Assembly: GCF_900182555.1 (NCBI RefSeq)
Contig: NZ_FXTH01000007.1
Span: 1 to 64,000, forward strand
Length of the DNA: 64,000 nt
Direction: 5' to 3'
DNA from: Fodinibius sediminis
Lineage (GTDB): Bacteria; Bacteroidota; Rhodothermia; Balneolales; Balneolaceae
Both the position numbers and the translations under genes were made by a program. Of this stretch, positions 9,129 to 17,790 are shown piece after piece (position 1 is the stretch's first letter; each line of letters begins with the position of its first letter). Below the pieces are notes generated by a model. The model had not been told where the DNA came from, did no database searches, and saw only the letters and a program-made list of their open reading frames with translations.

Positions 9129-9808
9129 ACATCGGTACGCATAATTTGAATACCGTGGGCCTTTTATGCTTTTTCATTTGTGTCTTCTGGGGCCCCGTAA
9201 CCGTACAGGGGCAGGCGCCTGCTGCTGCCGACAGTGTCGCTGAACGACCGTCTTCTGAACCTGCCAGATATCAAAAGATGGTGCATCCGCTGCAGCATCG
9301 GAATGAAGTGTCACTTTGGGCAGGCTTTGCGTTTGATTCATTTAGGTTGTGGGGGAAAACGCAGGATGCACGAATCCGATCCCTGGGACTGCGTTACAAG
9401 CGCAAACTTTTAAATTACCGTAATATGATAGTGGAATACGGATTATCAACCAATCTTTATTCCAGCTATTCCTACCAGGGATTTGAACCATACAGATACC
9501 GGAGCACACTTTCCGGCTTCGGCATTTCTCCACTTGGATTTCAGGCAAATTTTATCACCGATCGGAAGGTTCAGCCTTTTATCAATACCTCGGCCGGACT
9601 AATGTTTATGGAAGCCCCCTTTCCCGATGACCGGGGAAAAAAACTGAACTTTACCTTTTATGCCGGCGGCGGTCTCGAAATCATGCTATCCCGATCTGTA
9701 TCGCTCTCGCTCGGCATAAAGTACCACCACCTTTCAAACGGCGATCGCGGACAAATCAACCCAGGTGTCGATTCCAATTTTTATTATACTTCCATCACCA
9801 TATTCTAA
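9125..9808 (+). CDS. PagL-like acyloxyacyl hydrolase (lipid A 3-O-deacylase family)
   Basis: A 227-residue outer-membrane protein with a signal peptide ending near VTVQGQ (residue 30). An eight-strand barrel follows. The C-terminal sequence HHLSNGDRGQINPGVD (201-216) carries the His-x-Ser-Asn motif of PagL, with His202 and Ser204 as catalytic candidates and Asp216 in place of the family's acidic residue. PagL removes the 3-O-acyl chain of lipid A and so alters outer-membrane permeability and immune recognition. The protein ends in an aromatic residue (TSITIF), as outer-membrane barrels do. It overlaps the upstream CDF transporter gene by 4 bp. The substrate in this organism is inferred from the family. 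Confidence 0.82.
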   Translation: MNIGTHNLNTVGLLCFFICVFWGPVTVQGQAPAAADSVAERPSSEPARYQKMVHPLQHRNEVSLWAGFAFDSFRLWGKTQDARIRSLGLRYKRKLLNYRNMIVEYGLSTNLYSSYSYQGFEPYRYRSTLSGFGISPLGFQANFITDRKVQPFINTSAGLMFMEAPFPDDRGKKLNFTFYAGGGLEIMLSRSVSLSLGIKYHHLSNGDRGQINPGVDSNFYYTSITIF

Positions 9809-9904
9809 CGGAAGATAGAATTATTTCAGGGACTGACTCGTTATAGGATAAACACAGTGCACAACAGGCGGGGTATCTTTGCCCCTGAAACCAAGGCAAT
9901 TTAC

Positions 9905-10498
9905 ATGATGAAGCTCTTACCGTATACGCTAATCTTTCTGGTGGTGGCTGTCCTCACAACCAACTGTAACAATACTGACCCCGACGAAAACAGGCACGCA
10001 GCCGGCATATCGATGACTGCGGGGCATCCTTTGACCCTGGAACAGGCCGATACGGTCAAGGAGGAATATGAAGTTGTGAAATCAGAAGCCGAGTGGAGGA
10101 CGATTCTCAGTTCCGGGGAATATAGAATCCTGCGTAAACGAGGCACAGAGCTGCCTTTTATTAACGAATATTACGATAACAAGGAGGAAGGTATTTATTA
10201 CTGCGGAGCCTGTGGACAACCTATTTTTACTTCTGAGACAAAATATAAATCCGGTACGGGGTGGCCCAGTTTTTGGCAGCCGATCGATCCATCAGCAATA
10301 GGCACAAGAGAAGATAACAGCTTGTTTATGACCCGGACGGAAGTGGTATGTGCACGCTGCGGCTCACACCTGGGACATGTTTTTGAGGACGGCCCGGAGC
10401 CCACGGGCCTTCGCTACTGCCTGAACTCACAGGCTCTTGACTTTGAAAAGATGGACCTTTCTTCCGTCGATGTCCGGAATCTTCCGGTTAAACAGTAA
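9905..10498 (+). CDS. msrB: Peptide-methionine (R)-S-oxide reductase, lipoprotein form
   Basis: Reduces the R-epimer of methionine sulfoxide in proteins. I start it at the ATG of 9905 because this gives a lipoprotein signal (MMKLLPYTLIFLVVAVLTTNC); an upstream GTG at 9857 would add 16 residues that spoil it. The mature part is a complete MsrB domain with Zn-binding CGACGQ and CARCGSH pairs, the GTGWPSFWQP motif, and the catalytic RYCLNSQAL near the C-terminus. The lipobox implies periplasmic or outer-membrane repair of oxidised proteins rather than a cytoplasmic role. No msrA is fused or adjacent. Confidence 0.92.
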   Translation: MMKLLPYTLIFLVVAVLTTNCNNTDPDENRHAAGISMTAGHPLTLEQADTVKEEYEVVKSEAEWRTILSSGEYRILRKRGTELPFINEYYDNKEEGIYYCGACGQPIFTSETKYKSGTGWPSFWQPIDPSAIGTREDNSLFMTRTEVVCARCGSHLGHVFEDGPEPTGLRYCLNSQALDFEKMDLSSVDVRNLPVKQ

Positions 10499-10696
10499 AT
10501 TGCATGATGCCCCCCCTGCACCTTATTGACCGGCAGATACAGAATCTTCAGCTCCAGTCCCATACCTTTCGTGCGGCACTCGGTCAGTTACGGTTTTCTT
10601 CGTGAACTGGTATTCCTTCAAAAATAGCTGTATCATTTTGAATCTATCATACCTATGGCTATTATTGCCTGCCTGAAAGAGATATTAACCACATGA

Positions 10697-13693
10697 ATGA
10701 CAAAACAGGTGCGAATGTTTTCAAATCACAGAGCAACCAATAGGACCTTAGGCCTATTTACCTTACTTGCTTCTCTGATCTTATACTTTGTTACGATGGC
10801 TCCAACGGCCAGCTTCTGGGATGCCGGTGAATTTATTGCCGTCGGTCACGGGCTTCAGGTAAATCACCCCCCGGGAGCCCCCTTCTATTCCCTGCTTGGA
10901 CGCCTGTTTTCAATGTTTATGCCCACTGGCTATGTAGCCGCAAGTATTAACTTTATCAGTGTTCTGAGTTCGGCTCTGACGGTTATGCTGCTCTATCTCA
11001 TTATCGTTCGTCTTGTACGTGAATGGAAAGGTACACCGGATGAAATGCTGCCTATTGAGAAGATTGGCATGTATGGCGGAGCCCTCATTGGAGCATTTAC
11101 GTTTGCCGTGACCGATACCTTCTGGTTTAATGCCGTCGAAGCTGAAGTTTATGCCGTCTCCATGTTTTTTACGGCAATAGTGGTATGGCTGGCTCTTGTC
11201 TGGGCCGAAAATCACGACAGACCCTATAATGAGCGGTGGCTCTTACTCATCGCCTATCTCTTCGGCCTGGCTCTTGGAGTGCACCTGCTGAACCTGCTTG
11301 CCCTGTTTTTTGTAACGCTGATCATTTATTTTAAAAAGAAGGAATTCGACATTGCCTCTTTTGCGGCATCCTCCGCCATTGCCGTGGCCTCTTTCCTGCT
11401 GATATATCCCTTTACCGTGCAGTCCCTCCCATCCATTATGGAGGGGATGACCCAGGCCAGCTACGGGCTTATCGGCCCCATTTTCTTTATGACTATTGTA
11501 GCCCTTTTACTTGGCTGGGGAGTATATTACACGCATAAAAATAATTATCGCATTGCCAATATTGTGTTTCTCAGCTATGCGCTCATCATTATTGGCTACT
11601 CTTCTTACGCACTTATTTTTATCCGTTCAACGGCCAACCCTCCCATTGATGAAAATGATCCCGAAACGGTGGAGGCTTTTATAAGCTATCTGGAACGTGA
11701 GCAATATGGGAATACCCCGCTTTTAACAGGACACACCTTCAGTAATGAAAAAGGAACGATTGACCGGGAACAGGAAGTATTCTTTCCGCGCAGGTACTCC
11801 ACCAGTCCCCAGCATATGCAGCAGTACGCCCAATATTCCAGCGATCTGGATTTCTTTCTCGGCTACCAGCTGGATCACATGTACCTTCGTTATTTCGCCT
11901 GGAACTTTATCGGCCGGGATTCCGATATCCAGGATGCAAGCTGGCAATCCGGGTTTTCTGAAACTGAGAATGAAGATAATCCAGCCCACAACAGCTATTT
12001 CTATATCCCCTTCCTGCTGGGATTATTCGGGATGATATTCCACTTCCAAAATGACTGGAAGCGAGCCCTGTCCGTGCTGGTGCTCTTCATTATGACCGGC
12101 TTTGCCATCATTGTGTTCCTTAATCAAACTCCCATGGAGCCCCGTGAGCGGGATTATGCCTATGTGGGATCCTTCTTTGCCTTCTCAATATGGATTGGAT
12201 TGGGCAGCATAGGACTTATTGAACTGGTCAAGGAATATCTCAAGTCCAGCAAGGTCGCCGCTTATGCATTACTTGGCCTTCTTTTCTGTGCCTCCCCCCT
12301 GCTGATGGGCGTGCAGAATTTCCAGGATCACGACCGCAGTGAGCGTTATGTTGCACCCGACTACGCCTACAATCTTTTGCAGTCAACAGCCCCCAATGCC
12401 ATCCTCTTCACCAACGGTGACAACGATACCTTTCCGCTTTGGTATATTCAGGAGGTAGAGGGCGTGCGCACCGATGTCCGCATTGTCAACCTGAGCCTGC
12501 TCAACACCGACTGGTATATCAAACAGCTCAGGGATCAATGGTCCCACGAATCCCCCCCCCTGCCCATCTCTCTGACCGATGATGAGATCGAGCAGATGAC
12601 CAGCAGCCTCTCGCTTCATCAGCCCGATACCATTAGCATTCCGGTCAACAAGGATCTGCTGAAGCAAGCTTTTTCAGGGGCTAATGAGTACAAGGAAACC
12701 ATTGGCGTAACCCCCGACACTTCACTTCAGATTTACAGCAAGGGCATTGGTTTTGGTATCCCTGTTGACTCTCTGGATGCCGAGGTAAGCTGGTACTTTG
12801 AAGGCCGTTCCGCAGGACAGGGACCGCAGGGCAACACCCGCTACTATACCCAGGTTCAGGATGAAGTCATCCTCGATATCCTGCGCAACAATAAATGGCT
12901 GAGACCCGTCTATTTTGCCAATACGGTCTCTTCCCAAAGTCAGCTGGGCTTACAGCCCTATTTCAGGTTCGAAGGCAAAGCGTTTAGAATCGTCCCCCAG
13001 CGACATGAGAACGCCGGATACGGGTGGATTGACCCCTCGATACACGCTAAAAGACTGGAGGATTTCCGTTTCCGCGGCTGGAATAATCCGGATGCCTACT
13101 TCGATGAAAATATACGCCGCATGCTCGGCAACTATCGCTTTAGCATTACTGAGCTGGCCTCCAGGTATAAAGAGATAGGCATGCCCGACAGCGCAAGCTA
13201 CTGGCTGAAGTGGGGGGAAGAACGTATTCCCTTCGACGTTACCGGCAACAATGTGAATTCCATCACACTTTATGCCTACAGCTATGCAAGCGCCGGCAGT
13301 GACAGCAGTGCCGTTGATCTTGCCCGAAAGGCTGAAAAACAACTTCTCGAAGACCTGAAATCGAATATGAATGACTTCGACAAGTTACAGCAGGAATTGG
13401 CAACCGTGGATACCGAGCTAAAATCTGCGAGAGAAAATGCCGACGTTGGCAGGCGTCAGGAACTGCAGAGCAGAATGCAGCAAATTTCCTCCCGCCGTCA
13501 AAGAATTACCCAGGATATCTCTTTTGCCATTAGTCATCTGACCATCGTGCAGCGCATCTACTTTATGACTGGCCGGGATGAACAGGCTATGCAACTTGCC
13601 GGGCAGGTAGACTCCATTACCGGTGGACGTGTTTCAATACCGACCAGCAGGGAAGAAAACAAAAAACAGTTTGATCAATTTCAGCTCGATTGA
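10697..13693 (+). CDS. DUF2723 (TMEM260-like) GT-C membrane protein
   Basis: A 998-residue protein with about 12 membrane helices in the first 530 residues, a large exported region, and a coiled coil near 890-940. The first loop has SFWDAGEFIAVGHGL and HPPGAPFYSLLGR, the DUF2723 signature. The Asp/Glu pair matches the catalytic loop of GT-C glycosyltransferases, and the animal homologue TMEM260 is a protein O-mannosyltransferase. A second conserved segment, TNGDNDTFPLWYIQEVEGVR, lies near residue 573. By analogy this could glycosylate exported proteins, but in bacteria the function is unproven. The 198-bp upstream spacer holds no clear gene. Confidence 0.85.
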   Translation: MTKQVRMFSNHRATNRTLGLFTLLASLILYFVTMAPTASFWDAGEFIAVGHGLQVNHPPGAPFYSLLGRLFSMFMPTGYVAASINFISVLSSALTVMLLYLIIVRLVREWKGTPDEMLPIEKIGMYGGALIGAFTFAVTDTFWFNAVEAEVYAVSMFFTAIVVWLALVWAENHDRPYNERWLLLIAYLFGLALGVHLLNLLALFFVTLIIYFKKKEFDIASFAASSAIAVASFLLIYPFTVQSLPSIMEGMTQASYGLIGPIFFMTIVALLLGWGVYYTHKNNYRIANIVFLSYALIIIGYSSYALIFIRSTANPPIDENDPETVEAFISYLEREQYGNTPLLTGHTFSNEKGTIDREQEVFFPRRYSTSPQHMQQYAQYSSDLDFFLGYQLDHMYLRYFAWNFIGRDSDIQDASWQSGFSETENEDNPAHNSYFYIPFLLGLFGMIFHFQNDWKRALSVLVLFIMTGFAIIVFLNQTPMEPRERDYAYVGSFFAFSIWIGLGSIGLIELVKEYLKSSKVAAYALLGLLFCASPLLMGVQNFQDHDRSERYVAPDYAYNLLQSTAPNAILFTNGDNDTFPLWYIQEVEGVRTDVRIVNLSLLNTDWYIKQLRDQWSHESPPLPISLTDDEIEQMTSSLSLHQPDTISIPVNKDLLKQAFSGANEYKETIGVTPDTSLQIYSKGIGFGIPVDSLDAEVSWYFEGRSAGQGPQGNTRYYTQVQDEVILDILRNNKWLRPVYFANTVSSQSQLGLQPYFRFEGKAFRIVPQRHENAGYGWIDPSIHAKRLEDFRFRGWNNPDAYFDENIRRMLGNYRFSITELASRYKEIGMPDSASYWLKWGEERIPFDVTGNNVNSITLYAYSYASAGSDSSAVDLARKAEKQLLEDLKSNMNDFDKLQQELATVDTELKSARENADVGRRQELQSRMQQISSRRQRITQDISFAISHLTIVQRIYFMTGRDEQAMQLAGQVDSITGGRVSIPTSREENKKQFDQFQLD

Positions 13694-13741
13694 TCAGCGG
13701 TGCCATAGAGACTTTAATTTCTTATTCTAAATTGCACGTTG

Positions 13742-13749
13742 TATATTTG
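13742..13749 (+). promoter_or_regulatory. Candidate Bacteroidota-type -7 promoter box
   Basis: TATATTTG matches the TAnnTTTG -7 element of Bacteroidota sigma-A promoters and lies 37 bp before the start of the 151-residue gene. A good -33 TTTG box at the usual distance is not evident, so support is partial. Confidence 0.35.
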
Positions 13750-13786
13750 ATCATTCTTTAATAGTTAGCGATAAAGCCACTGATTC

Positions 13787-14242
13787 ATGGTTCACGAGTT
13801 TACCAAGGAAAATATTGATGCTATTGCTGAGATCCTCCAAACACAGGCCAAGCCCCTGGGTAATGATGTCTACCGGCTGGAGGTCGTCAATGAAGAGGAA
13901 CCTCGCAGGCTCGCCCTGGAAATTCACCTGGGGCTGGATGTCAATGGAGAACGTCTGAATATGGTCTCGGTCTATGCCCAGAACACCTTTCTGCAGCTTC
14001 ATAACTGTACAGCCTTTATTGCCAGCGACATGCTGAAACAAGTCACCTTCTTCGGACGCCAGGATGACCGCACATCAGGACTGATCATTGAACAGGGAGC
14101 CGGTTGCAGCCTCTATGCCAATGTAAGCGAGACGATTTTAAACAGTGATTTCACCCAGCTTCCCGAAGATCTCATGATGTGTGCCATCGCCCTTTCTCTT
14201 ACCGAATCGATTGATCCCGACAGCTTTTCATTTGATGAGTGA
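13787..14242 (+). CDS. Conserved-looking hypothetical protein coupled to ybeY
   Basis: I do not recognise a named family. The 151-residue protein has no signal peptide or membrane helix, is acidic, and has an alpha/beta pattern: a helix (about 6-22), strands with VYRLEVVNEEE and ALEIHLGLDV, then FFGRQDDRTSGLIIEQGAGC and a final helix rich in acidic residues. The size and pattern recall type III chaperone-like or YbjN-like folds, but this is only a guess. Its stop overlaps the GTG start of ybeY (GTGA), so the two proteins are probably made together and it may have an RNA- or ribosome-related role. A candidate promoter lies directly upstream. Confidence 0.7.
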   Translation: MVHEFTKENIDAIAEILQTQAKPLGNDVYRLEVVNEEEPRRLALEIHLGLDVNGERLNMVSVYAQNTFLQLHNCTAFIASDMLKQVTFFGRQDDRTSGLIIEQGAGCSLYANVSETILNSDFTQLPEDLMMCAIALSLTESIDPDSFSFDE

Positions 14243-14691
14243 TCTTTGAGATGGCAGCCCCCTCTCACGCCAATATTGAAGTGTTCAACGAGACAGACAA
14301 CAGGCTTCCTATCTCCCGTGCCGACTGTCAGGCTATTGTCACTCTGATTATGCAGCACGAGGACTGTTCATTCCGCTTTGTGGAAGTCGTATATGTTGAT
14401 GAAGAAGAAATCATCCGCATCAATAAAGAATATCTGGATCGCGGCTATGTGACTGATATCATCTCCTTTCGATATGATGAAACAGACGACAATGAAGAGA
14501 TCGAGGGCACCCTGTTCTGCTGTCTGCCCCGCATTCGCGAACAGGCCCATGAATTCAATCAGTCTGAAAAAAAGGAATTTCAGCGCATTCTCATTCATGG
14601 GCTCCTCCACCTGGTTGGATACGACGATCAGTCAGACGACGATAAAAAAAATATGAGCTCCCGGGAAAATTTTTATCTTGACCATATATAA
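14239..14691 (+). CDS. ybeY: Endoribonuclease YbeY (rRNA maturation factor)
   Basis: A metal-dependent RNase involved in 16S rRNA 3'-end maturation and ribosome quality control. The 150-residue protein ends with the family motif HGLLHLVGYDD, in which two His are metal ligands. The third His of the E. coli motif (GYDH) is Asp here, as I recall for Bacteroidota homologues. The central strand region has YVTDIISFRYDE, which corresponds to the conserved TDVLSF-like segment. The start may be GTG at 14239, overlapping the previous stop, or ATG at 14251. It sits between the 151-residue hypothetical gene and a DUF445 gene. Confidence 0.88.
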   Translation: MIFEMAAPSHANIEVFNETDNRLPISRADCQAIVTLIMQHEDCSFRFVEVVYVDEEEIIRINKEYLDRGYVTDIISFRYDETDDNEEIEGTLFCCLPRIREQAHEFNQSEKKEFQRILIHGLLHLVGYDDQSDDDKKNMSSRENFYLDHI

Positions 14692-14761
14692 AGATGAAAC
14701 CTGAGCGGCCAGCCAAACGTAGGTTGTTGGGGAATCTGAAAGGAGGCTTTTAAAAAATCAT

Positions 14762-15928
14762 ATGAGTGAACAATCGCTGGATAGAGAGGATACAGGCCGG
14801 GCCCTGGAAGCCGCCCAAGAGAAAACCCAGCGGCAAGCCCGAAGACTGTGGCAGCTCCTGATCAAATACAGTAAAATAGATGAACTATCATCTTCAAAAG
14901 AGCCTGTTCACGAAGCCCCAGAGAGTGAACAGCGCTACAGTTCTACGGCGTTGACGCTTCTCTCCCTGGTTCCCTACCTACTTCTGGGAACGTTTATCAT
15001 CTCCTTTTTCTGGGATTTTGACGACCTGGCTCTGGAAGCCTTTGGATATACGCTTCAGTTCCAGGGACTTCTCCGGATTATAAGCGTCAGTGGGCTCATC
15101 GGTTTTTTCACCAACTGGCTGGCCATTACCATGCTGTTCAAACCAGCTCAAAAGAGGCCCATACTGGGTCATGGTCTTATTCCTGCCCAGAAGAACCGCA
15201 TAGCTTTCCGTCTGGCACGGGCAGTATCTGAGGATCTCATCAATCCTGAAATCATTAAAAAAAAGATAAGCGAATCGAATATCATCAGTAGGTACCGCGA
15301 ACAGTCTACCCAGTATGTCAAGGGTATTATTGATGATCCCGCCTTTCGCGAAGATCTCAAAAGCTGGGTCGTGGCCTATGTTGATGAAATGATTGCGGAC
15401 CCCGAAATACGAGGAGCTATTGCCCAGCGAATCCTGCGTCAAATCGAAGAAGCCATACATGATAAATCGTTTGAAAAGGTAGCCCTCAAAGCCTACTCTT
15501 TCATAAAGGGTCAGCAAATGCAGCATATCATTGAAGAGGCGCTGGTGCGGATTCCCACCTCCATAGAAAGTGGCCTGGACAAAGTGGATGATCTGCTCGA
15601 CCGGCTTCCCCGCAAGATAGATGATCACAGTGAGCCGATAGAAGATATCGTGACCACCCTTCTCTACAAGCTGATCAACCAGCTCAACGTGCACAAACTG
15701 GTGGAAGAAAACCTCCGTAATTACGACGAGCAGCGCATATCAGCCATCATCCAGAATGCGACGAATGAGCAATTGCGCTACATACAGTATCTGGGAGCAA
15801 TTTTGGGGCTCGTCGGAGGCTTCATTATCTGGGAACCCCTGTTGAGCATTATCCTCTTATGCGTAATTTTCCTAACGGTTTTGGGACTGGATCAACTGCT
15901 TTACAATTATTACGGGCATTCGCTATAA
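14762..15928 (+). CDS. DUF445 family membrane protein
   Basis: A 388-residue protein with a charged cytoplasmic N-terminus, two hydrophobic segments near residues 63-85 and 98-125 (with SVSGLIGFFTNWLAITMLF, the DUF445 signature), and a long helical soluble middle. A C-terminal hydrophobic hairpin lies at about 345-380. The GxxTNWLAxxMLF motif defines the YheB/DUF445 family, whose function is unknown. The family may act in spore or envelope processes in other phyla. An AGGAGG at 14741-14746 lies 15 bp before the ATG, rather far for an efficient ribosome binding site. The gene is convergent with the Nit1-type amidase gene (5 bp gap). Confidence 0.85.
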   Translation: MSEQSLDREDTGRALEAAQEKTQRQARRLWQLLIKYSKIDELSSSKEPVHEAPESEQRYSSTALTLLSLVPYLLLGTFIISFFWDFDDLALEAFGYTLQFQGLLRIISVSGLIGFFTNWLAITMLFKPAQKRPILGHGLIPAQKNRIAFRLARAVSEDLINPEIIKKKISESNIISRYREQSTQYVKGIIDDPAFREDLKSWVVAYVDEMIADPEIRGAIAQRILRQIEEAIHDKSFEKVALKAYSFIKGQQMQHIIEEALVRIPTSIESGLDKVDDLLDRLPRKIDDHSEPIEDIVTTLLYKLINQLNVHKLVEENLRNYDEQRISAIIQNATNEQLRYIQYLGAILGLVGGFIIWEPLLSIILLCVIFLTVLGLDQLLYNYYGHSL

Positions 15929-15933
15929 GTCCG

Positions 15934-16749
15934 CTACACTCTGCGGTGTTCCAACGACGGAATGCTTTCCCGAACTTGTTGAATACGTTTGGGATCAATA
16001 CGGGTATAGCCAATCCCCGGCTCCTGACCGGCATCAACCAGTATCTGTCCCCATGGATCAATGATCATGGCATGGCCCCATGTCTTTCGGTTATCCCCGT
16101 GGATTCCAGTTTGAGCGGGAGCCAAAACATAGGAAGCATTTTCAATGGCCCGTGCTCTCAGCAGCGGTTTCCAGTGATCCTGACCCGTCGTATAGGTGAA
16201 GGCAGAGGGGACAGACAAGACCTCGGCTCCGCGGCTGACCAAGAGCCGATATAGTTCCGGAAAACGAAGGTCATAACAGACCGATAATCCCCAGTTCCCG
16301 ATGGTCTCATCCCGGAAAACTACGGGCCGGGGGGAGCCTGCTTCTACATACTCTGATTCGCGGTATGCTTCCTCCCTGTTCAGCGTGACGTCAAAAAGGT
16401 GAATCTTGTCGTAGCTGGCCAGCCGTTTGCCTTCCGGGCTGTAGATTGTTGATCGGTTGAATACCTTCCCATTCTCAAGCGGAACAGGATAGCTGCCTCC
16501 CATCAGGAATATACCATACTCCTCTGCCGTTTCAGAGAGAAAGGAAGGAACCTTCTCAGCTATGGCAGGGGCCTGTTCCATTCGCATCGAGAGGCCGCCC
16601 AGGAAGGAAAAATTTTCAGGCAGTCCAACCACCCTGGCTCCCTGGCTGGCCGCCTCTGTAATATACTGGTACGCCTCCTCCAGATTCTCTTGCAGCTTTG
16701 TGCCGCTGTTCATCTGAATAATAGCCGCCCTGTAGCCGGCTGAAATCAT
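15934..16749 (-). CDS. Nit1-type carbon-nitrogen hydrolase (deaminated glutathione amidase-like)
   Basis: A 271-residue cytoplasmic nitrilase-superfamily enzyme. The Glu-Lys-Cys triad is visible: Glu45 in GLPENFSF, Lys115 in YDKIHLFD and Cys158 in VCYDLRFPELY. The last motif is characteristic of the Nit1/NitFhit branch, which hydrolyses deaminated glutathione made by side reactions of transaminases; omega-amidases are close relatives. No Fhit domain is fused. It is transcribed away from the RlpA gene 87 bp upstream on the same strand, so the two could share a transcript. The Nit1 assignment is moderately sure; exact substrate specificity is inferred. Confidence 0.85.
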   Translation of the reverse strand: MISAGYRAAIIQMNSGTKLQENLEEAYQYITEAASQGARVVGLPENFSFLGGLSMRMEQAPAIAEKVPSFLSETAEEYGIFLMGGSYPVPLENGKVFNRSTIYSPEGKRLASYDKIHLFDVTLNREEAYRESEYVEAGSPRPVVFRDETIGNWGLSVCYDLRFPELYRLLVSRGAEVLSVPSAFTYTTGQDHWKPLLRARAIENASYVLAPAQTGIHGDNRKTWGHAMIIDPWGQILVDAGQEPGIGYTRIDPKRIQQVRESIPSLEHRRV

Positions 16750-16836
16750 GATTGTTCGCTTTAAGTTACGATGAGCAGCTTTCTGCTGTAATATAGTTCT
16801 AAAGGCGGGGATACAGCAAATCCTGAAACCAATGCA

Positions 16837-17613
16837 TCAACCGGCGGTACGCTGTTTGACAAAACCGTCAAAATCGCTCTGTTCCTCCAGCCTGCGCTGT
16901 TTCCGGAATGCTTCTCTCCGGCTTGCAAACAGACCGTAAAACACCCCGTAATATACTTCCTCCTGTTGATGAATGACCTCAACGCGGGCTCCTTCTATCT
17001 CTCGGGCAAATGAAAGCGCTTTGCTACCGGTCTTGAAAAGCCCCAGCTGAATAGTGTAAATATGCCCCGTTGTATGTTTGGAAGACTGTTCCTCCCCCTC
17101 TCGCTCGGCCAGGTAAAGGTTGACATTTGCCACACCACTGGACATAAGTCTCAATTCTTTTGCCGCCTCCCTGGAAACGTCGATCACCCTGTTGCCGGCG
17201 TACGGCCCCCGATCGTTTACGCGAACCAGTGTCATGCGTCCATTATCGGTATTTTCCACCCACACAAGCGTATCAAAAGGCAACGTCGGATGCGCAGCTG
17301 TGAATGCATGCATGTCATAAGGTTCCCCGCTTGCCGTAAGCTTTCCATGAAAATTGGGTCCATACCAGCTGGCTTTCCCCCGGTCCAGCAGGGAGGAGAC
17401 TTCCGCTATGCGGTCATATTTTAAAATATATGTTTCGGGATCAAATAAAGACGCATGTCCAAGTTTGGGCATCTTCAATGAATCACCGGGAAGGCGATCA
17501 GGGACAAATGGCGTTACATGGAGGGCCGCTGCCTCTTCCCTGTTCCTCAGGTTGTCCACGATGCTGCAAGAGCTTACCAAAACGATACAAATTGGCAGTA
17601 CGATCAACCGCAT
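16837..17613 (-). CDS. rlpA: RlpA-like lytic transglycosylase lipoprotein with SPOR domain
   Basis: A 258-residue lipoprotein (lipobox in MRLIVLPICIVLVSSC). The middle (about 78-165) is a double-psi beta-barrel with GKASWYGPNFHGKLTASGE, FTAAHPTLPFDTLVWV and VNDRGPYAGNRVIDVS, containing the RlpA catalytic Asp. The C-terminus (about 183-255) is a SPOR domain that binds denuded septal peptidoglycan. RlpA cleaves glycan strands lacking stem peptides during daughter-cell separation. The two-domain layout and length are typical. The gene is 177 bp downstream of the NhaC antiporter gene on the same strand. Confidence 0.9.
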   Translation of the reverse strand: MRLIVLPICIVLVSSCSIVDNLRNREEAAALHVTPFVPDRLPGDSLKMPKLGHASLFDPETYILKYDRIAEVSSLLDRGKASWYGPNFHGKLTASGEPYDMHAFTAAHPTLPFDTLVWVENTDNGRMTLVRVNDRGPYAGNRVIDVSREAAKELRLMSSGVANVNLYLAEREGEEQSSKHTTGHIYTIQLGLFKTGSKALSFAREIEGARVEVIHQQEEVYYGVFYGLFASRREAFRKQRRLEEQSDFDGFVKQRTAG

Positions 17614-17790
17614 TTTTTGATTCGCGTATCTTTATGTTCGTATCTAACTAAAATTAATGGGCACAATATATCCCTCATTTTATAGAATAACTAACAACAG
17701 ATGTTCCTTCAACAACCTAGTCTGCAATTGCCGGGATCAGTCACTCCATCCTATTCCTTCTCAGGATATGGGTGAAACAGGCTGCCCGTC

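Noticed and set aside
10504-10605. A 33-codon frame (MMPPLHLIDRQ...) after msrB.
   Set aside because: Too short, no homology recognised, and no ribosome-binding site.
14978-15694. A 238-codon frame opposite the DUF445 gene.
   Set aside because: Antisense to a conserved family member with no own similarity.
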